This document shows, one piece after another, positions 13,701-15,508 of a stretch of 15,508 bases of DNA. The notes beneath the pieces are model-generated. The model made no database searches. It saw only the letters and a list, made by a program, of their open reading frames with translations, and was not told the DNA's origin. Source of the DNA: Oscillospiraceae bacterium (GTDB lineage Bacteria > Bacillota > Clostridia > Oscillospirales > Ruminococcaceae); assembly GCA_022792755.1 (NCBI GenBank), contig JAAWBP010000145.1:1-15508 (forward strand), read 5' to 3'. Every line of letters starts with the position of its first letter. The first letter of the stretch is position 1. A program made the position numbers and the translations under genes.

Positions 13701-13850
13701 TTGAAACCGGGATTTTCCGGTTTCGCAACCGAAGGTTGCGGCGCTGAAAACCGGACTTGGTGGCGCAACCCGACGGATTTGGTTATGATGAAATCATCCT
13801 CGGCTGGCGGAAAGCCTATCCGTTTCTCCGCCGGCTGGGGGAAGCCAAAC
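13701..13850 (+). other. Structured leader of the XRE gene with alternative pairings
   Basis: Hairpin 1 is GAAACCGG-gatttt-CCGGTTTC (13703-13724), and hairpin 2 is GCAACC-GAA-GGTTGC (13725-13739). A second GAAAACCGG (13746-13754) and a second GCAACC (13765-13770) can replace the first partner of each, so the two folds exclude one another. A tandem duplication follows: GGCTGG.GGAAAGCC at 13802 and its copy at 13833, 31 bases apart, each ending CCGTTT. A cis-acting RNA switch and a dispersed repeat are both possible readings. Confidence 0.5.
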
Positions 13851-13870
13851 CGTTTGAAAGGATGAAGAAG

Positions 13871-14332
13871 ATGAATATCGAAATAGCGAACCGGCTGGTC
13901 AAGCTCCGTAAGGAAAACGGGCTGTCCCAGGAGGAGCTGGCAGCAAAAATCGGGATCAGCCGGCAGGCGGTCTCCAAATGGGAACGGGCGGAAGCCAGCC
14001 CCGACACCGACAACCTGATCCTTCTCGCCCGGCTTTACGGCGTCAGCCTGGACGCGCTCCTCGCCACTGAGGAGGAAATCCCGCGGGCCACACCGGAGGA
14101 AGAGAAACGGGATTCCGACCCCTGCGACGGATGCGAAGATTTCCCAAAGGGATGCCACCACTGTGAAAAAAAGAAGCGCCGCAGCCCGTGGCTTGCCTTC
14201 CCCTACCCGATCCTCGTCGTGATCATCTACCTGGCGATGGGCTTTTATAAAAGCCTATGGCATCCCGGCTGGATCATCTTTCTCACCATCCCGGTCTATT
14301 ACTGCCTGGCGGAGTTCTTCAGCCGGAAATAG
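13871..14332 (+). CDS. XRE-family regulator with Cys4 motif and membrane helices
   Basis: A 153-residue regulator. Residues 3-60 form a Cro/C1-type helix-turn-helix with the signature NGLSQEELAAKIGISRQAVS then KWERAEASPD. After an acidic linker (65-84) comes a compact Cys4 motif at residues 85-98, CDGCEDFPKGCHHC, which is C-x2-C-x6-C-x2-C, apt for Zn or a redox-sensitive cluster. Basic residues (KKKRR) follow, then two hydrophobic helices at about 108-127 and 132-150. The ATG at 13871 follows AAGGA by eight bases; in-frame ATGs at 13862 and 13757 have no good ribosome site. The Fe-S membrane protein gene follows after a terminator and a promoter-like site. A membrane-bound repressor that senses metal or redox state is a plausible but unproven role. 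Confidence 0.85.
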   Translation: MNIEIANRLVKLRKENGLSQEELAAKIGISRQAVSKWERAEASPDTDNLILLARLYGVSLDALLATEEEIPRATPEEEKRDSDPCDGCEDFPKGCHHCEKKKRRSPWLAFPYPILVVIIYLAMGFYKSLWHPGWIIFLTIPVYYCLAEFFSRK

Positions 14333-14394
14333 CCCGCCGCCCGGCAGACAGTGCCGACAGGGGCGAAGGCCGAGATAATCGATCTCCCACTGAA

Positions 14395-14424
14395 AAAGAA
14401 ACGGTGGAATCCTCCGCCGTTTTG
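14395..14424 (+). terminator. Terminator after the XRE gene
   Basis: AACGGTGGA (14400-14408) pairs with TCCGCCGTT (14413-14421) through one G-T wobble, around the loop ATCC. It is preceded by an A-rich stretch and followed by TTGTGC. The region 14333-14394 has no gene. Confidence 0.6.
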
Positions 14425-14433
14425 TGCTAAACT
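14425..14433 (+). promoter_or_regulatory. Candidate extended -10 for the Fe-S membrane protein gene
   Basis: TGCTAAACT directly follows the terminator and resembles the extended -10 sites at 8024 and 10946. No good -35 is present. The ribosome site of the next gene starts at 14454, so the leader would be short. Confidence 0.4.
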
Positions 14434-14466
14434 AAAAAAACAGATGGCTGTCCGGAGGCTGACGAG

Positions 14467-15300
14467 GTGAAGGTTGTGAAAAAATATCTGCTCCCCGCGT
14501 TGATGTGGTTCCTGTTCGAAGCGATTGCGGTGACGCTCTGGCTGGTACTGGACAACATCTTTTACCTTTTTAATTTTACTTATATTGGAACCTGCCTCGC
14601 GCTCGGCATCTTTTTTTACAGCAAAAAGTTCAGATACGCCCGGCAGGCCGTCCAGTTCGCGGTCGGCCTTTACATGCTGCTTTATCTCGGCCTCCTTTCG
14701 GGGGAGAATATGCAGATTGAGGGGTTTTGGTATTACCTCTTTTTGGGGGTGTTCGAAGCGGCGACGATCCATTACGCCGTTGCGAAGATCTTCGGGCCGG
14801 TTCTGTTCGGGCGGGGCTGGTGCGGGTATGCCTGCTGGACGGCGATGATCCTCGATCTTTTGCCCTACAAAACGCCGAAGGGGCCGCGGAAAAAGCTCGG
14901 CTTTATCCGATACGTTGTCTTTGCCGTCTCCCTCGCTTTTGTGGGCGGTCTCTTCCTGCTGGGCGTCCCCGGCCTGGAAACGGTCATGTTCTGGAGCTTT
15001 ATCGTCGGCAACCTCCTTTACTATGGGGCCGGCATTTTGTTGGCGTTTTTTTTCAAAGACAATCGGGCGTTTTGTAAATACATCTGTCCGATTACCGCCT
15101 TTTTAAAGCCAGCCAGCTATTTTTCCCTGCTGCGGGTCAAAAACGAAGCAGGCAAATGCGTCTCCTGCGGGAAATGCAAAAGCGTCTGCCCGATGAACGT
15201 CGACATGACGGACAACTCCCGCAGGCGGTTAAATGGAACGGAATGCATTTTATGCTTTCGGTGTGTCGAGGAGTGCCCGACAAAGGCGCTGCACCTGTGA
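14467..15300 (+). CDS. Polytopic membrane protein with two [4Fe-4S] ferredoxin motifs (NapH/NosR-like)
   Basis: A 277-residue protein with five or six hydrophobic helices, at about 10-28, 38-52, 62-80, 88-106, 146-168 and 172-196. Cys pairs flank the later helices: GRGWCGYACW with Cys119/Cys123 and FCKYICP with Cys203/Cys207. This is the CxxxC arrangement of the NapH/NosR/RdxA-type electron carriers. The C-terminal domain has two ferredoxin motifs, at Cys231, 234, 237 and 241 and at Cys260, 263, 266 and 270, each followed by Pro. The role would be membrane-linked electron transfer; no partner reductase is in the window. The GTG at 14467 is the likely start, because GGAGG lies eight bases upstream. 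A second GTG nine bases down is possible. The XRE regulator upstream may control it. Confidence 0.88.
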   Translation: MKVVKKYLLPALMWFLFEAIAVTLWLVLDNIFYLFNFTYIGTCLALGIFFYSKKFRYARQAVQFAVGLYMLLYLGLLSGENMQIEGFWYYLFLGVFEAATIHYAVAKIFGPVLFGRGWCGYACWTAMILDLLPYKTPKGPRKKLGFIRYVVFAVSLAFVGGLFLLGVPGLETVMFWSFIVGNLLYYGAGILLAFFFKDNRAFCKYICPITAFLKPASYFSLLRVKNEAGKCVSCGKCKSVCPMNVDMTDNSRRRLNGTECILCFRCVEECPTKALHL

Positions 15301-15321
15301 GCCGGGTGGCCTTGCTGACAC

Positions 15322-15508
15322 TTCGTACCCGAACGTTTTACCGGCCTTTCAGTGATCCTGCGAGGTGTGTTGCATAAAAGCTAAATGTGCCTCGCGGGGC
15401 GGCGAACCGCCGCTGGTAATTCGCACCCGAACGTTTTACCGGCCTTTCAGTGATCATCCTGCGAGGTGCGTTGCATAAAAGCTAAATGTGCCTCGCGGGG
15501 CGGCGAAC
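15322..15508 (-). repeat. Composite hairpin repeat, locus C (tandem, runs off the window)
   Basis: Two copies of about 86-89 bases, at 15322-15407 and 15420-15508, differ by a 3-base insertion and a few substitutions. On the plus strand each reads GCACCCGAACGTTTTACCGG, then CCTTTCAGTGATC, then the arm hairpin GCGAGG..CCTCGC, then GGCGGCGAAC. The joint between them forms the hairpin GGCGG-CGAA-CCGCC. Read on the minus strand the modules match loci A and B in the same order: GCGAGGCAC arm, GGTAAAACGTTCGGGTGCGAATT, cap hairpin. The near-identity suggests recent duplication, and further copies may follow after the window end. The stretch 15301-15321 is plain spacer. Confidence 0.85.

Noticed and set aside
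13628..14161. Minus-strand frame opposite the XRE gene and its leader
   Set aside because: The XRE helix-turn-helix is clear on the plus strand, and the minus frame runs through the palindromic leader.
15322..15508. CRISPR array reading of the tandem repeat at the end
   Set aside because: Repeats are about 86-89 bases with a 12-base spacer and internal hairpins; there are no unique spacers of normal length and no cas gene.

Overview
This window looks like a moderately GC-rich, low-gene-overlap piece of a Clostridia chromosome, most likely Oscillospiraceae or a relative. The evidence is a set of strong GGAGG ribosome binding sites, sigma-A-type promoters, a flotillin/NfeD pair of the Firmicutes type, an rplM-rpsI pair with a Firmicutes-like leader, a NimA-like flavoprotein of the clostridial type, and an MelA-type GH4 glycosidase beside an AraC regulator. 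The assignment is an inference from gene content; no 16S or other phylogenetic marker beyond L13 and S9 is present.

Layout. At 1-2351 (+) an operon runs: the 3' end of an unidentified gene, an NfeD-like membrane protein, then a flotillin, closed by a strong terminator. At 2477-3118 (+) lies a lipoprotein of unknown function flanked on both sides by the same AT-rich inverted repeat. At 3332-4672 (-) is a GH4 alpha-galactosidase-like enzyme, followed by a convergently unrelated, divergently transcribed AraC regulator (5025-5864, +) and a DUF1624/HGSNAT-type membrane protein (6148-6900, +). Minus-strand genes follow: a small two-helix membrane protein, a DinB-superfamily protein, rpsI and rplM with their promoter and leader, an aldo/keto reductase and a NimA-like flavoprotein. 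At 11147-13655 (+) is a phage tail-fibre-like gene followed by a GH25/LysM/SH3 endolysin, apparently a small phage-derived cassette. The last part (+) has an XRE regulator with a Cys4 motif and membrane helices, then a NapH/NosR-type membrane protein with two [4Fe-4S] ferredoxin motifs.

The most unusual content is non-coding. A family of composite hairpin repeats (arm hairpin, conserved GGTAAAACGTT..GGGTGCG block, short cap hairpin) occurs in three intergenic places, about 4775-5000, 5829-6120 and 15322 to the window end. It occurs in both orientations and in tandem, and it supplies the last codons of the AraC gene. Other structured stretches are the XRE leader (13690-13850) with mutually exclusive pairings, and the tail-fibre/endolysin spacer (12316-12450) with three hairpins. 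I found no CRISPR array, no rRNA or tRNA, and no transposase gene. No complete new multi-gene defence or biosynthetic system is evident; the repeats and the Cys-motif regulator/Fe-S membrane protein pair are the best leads.
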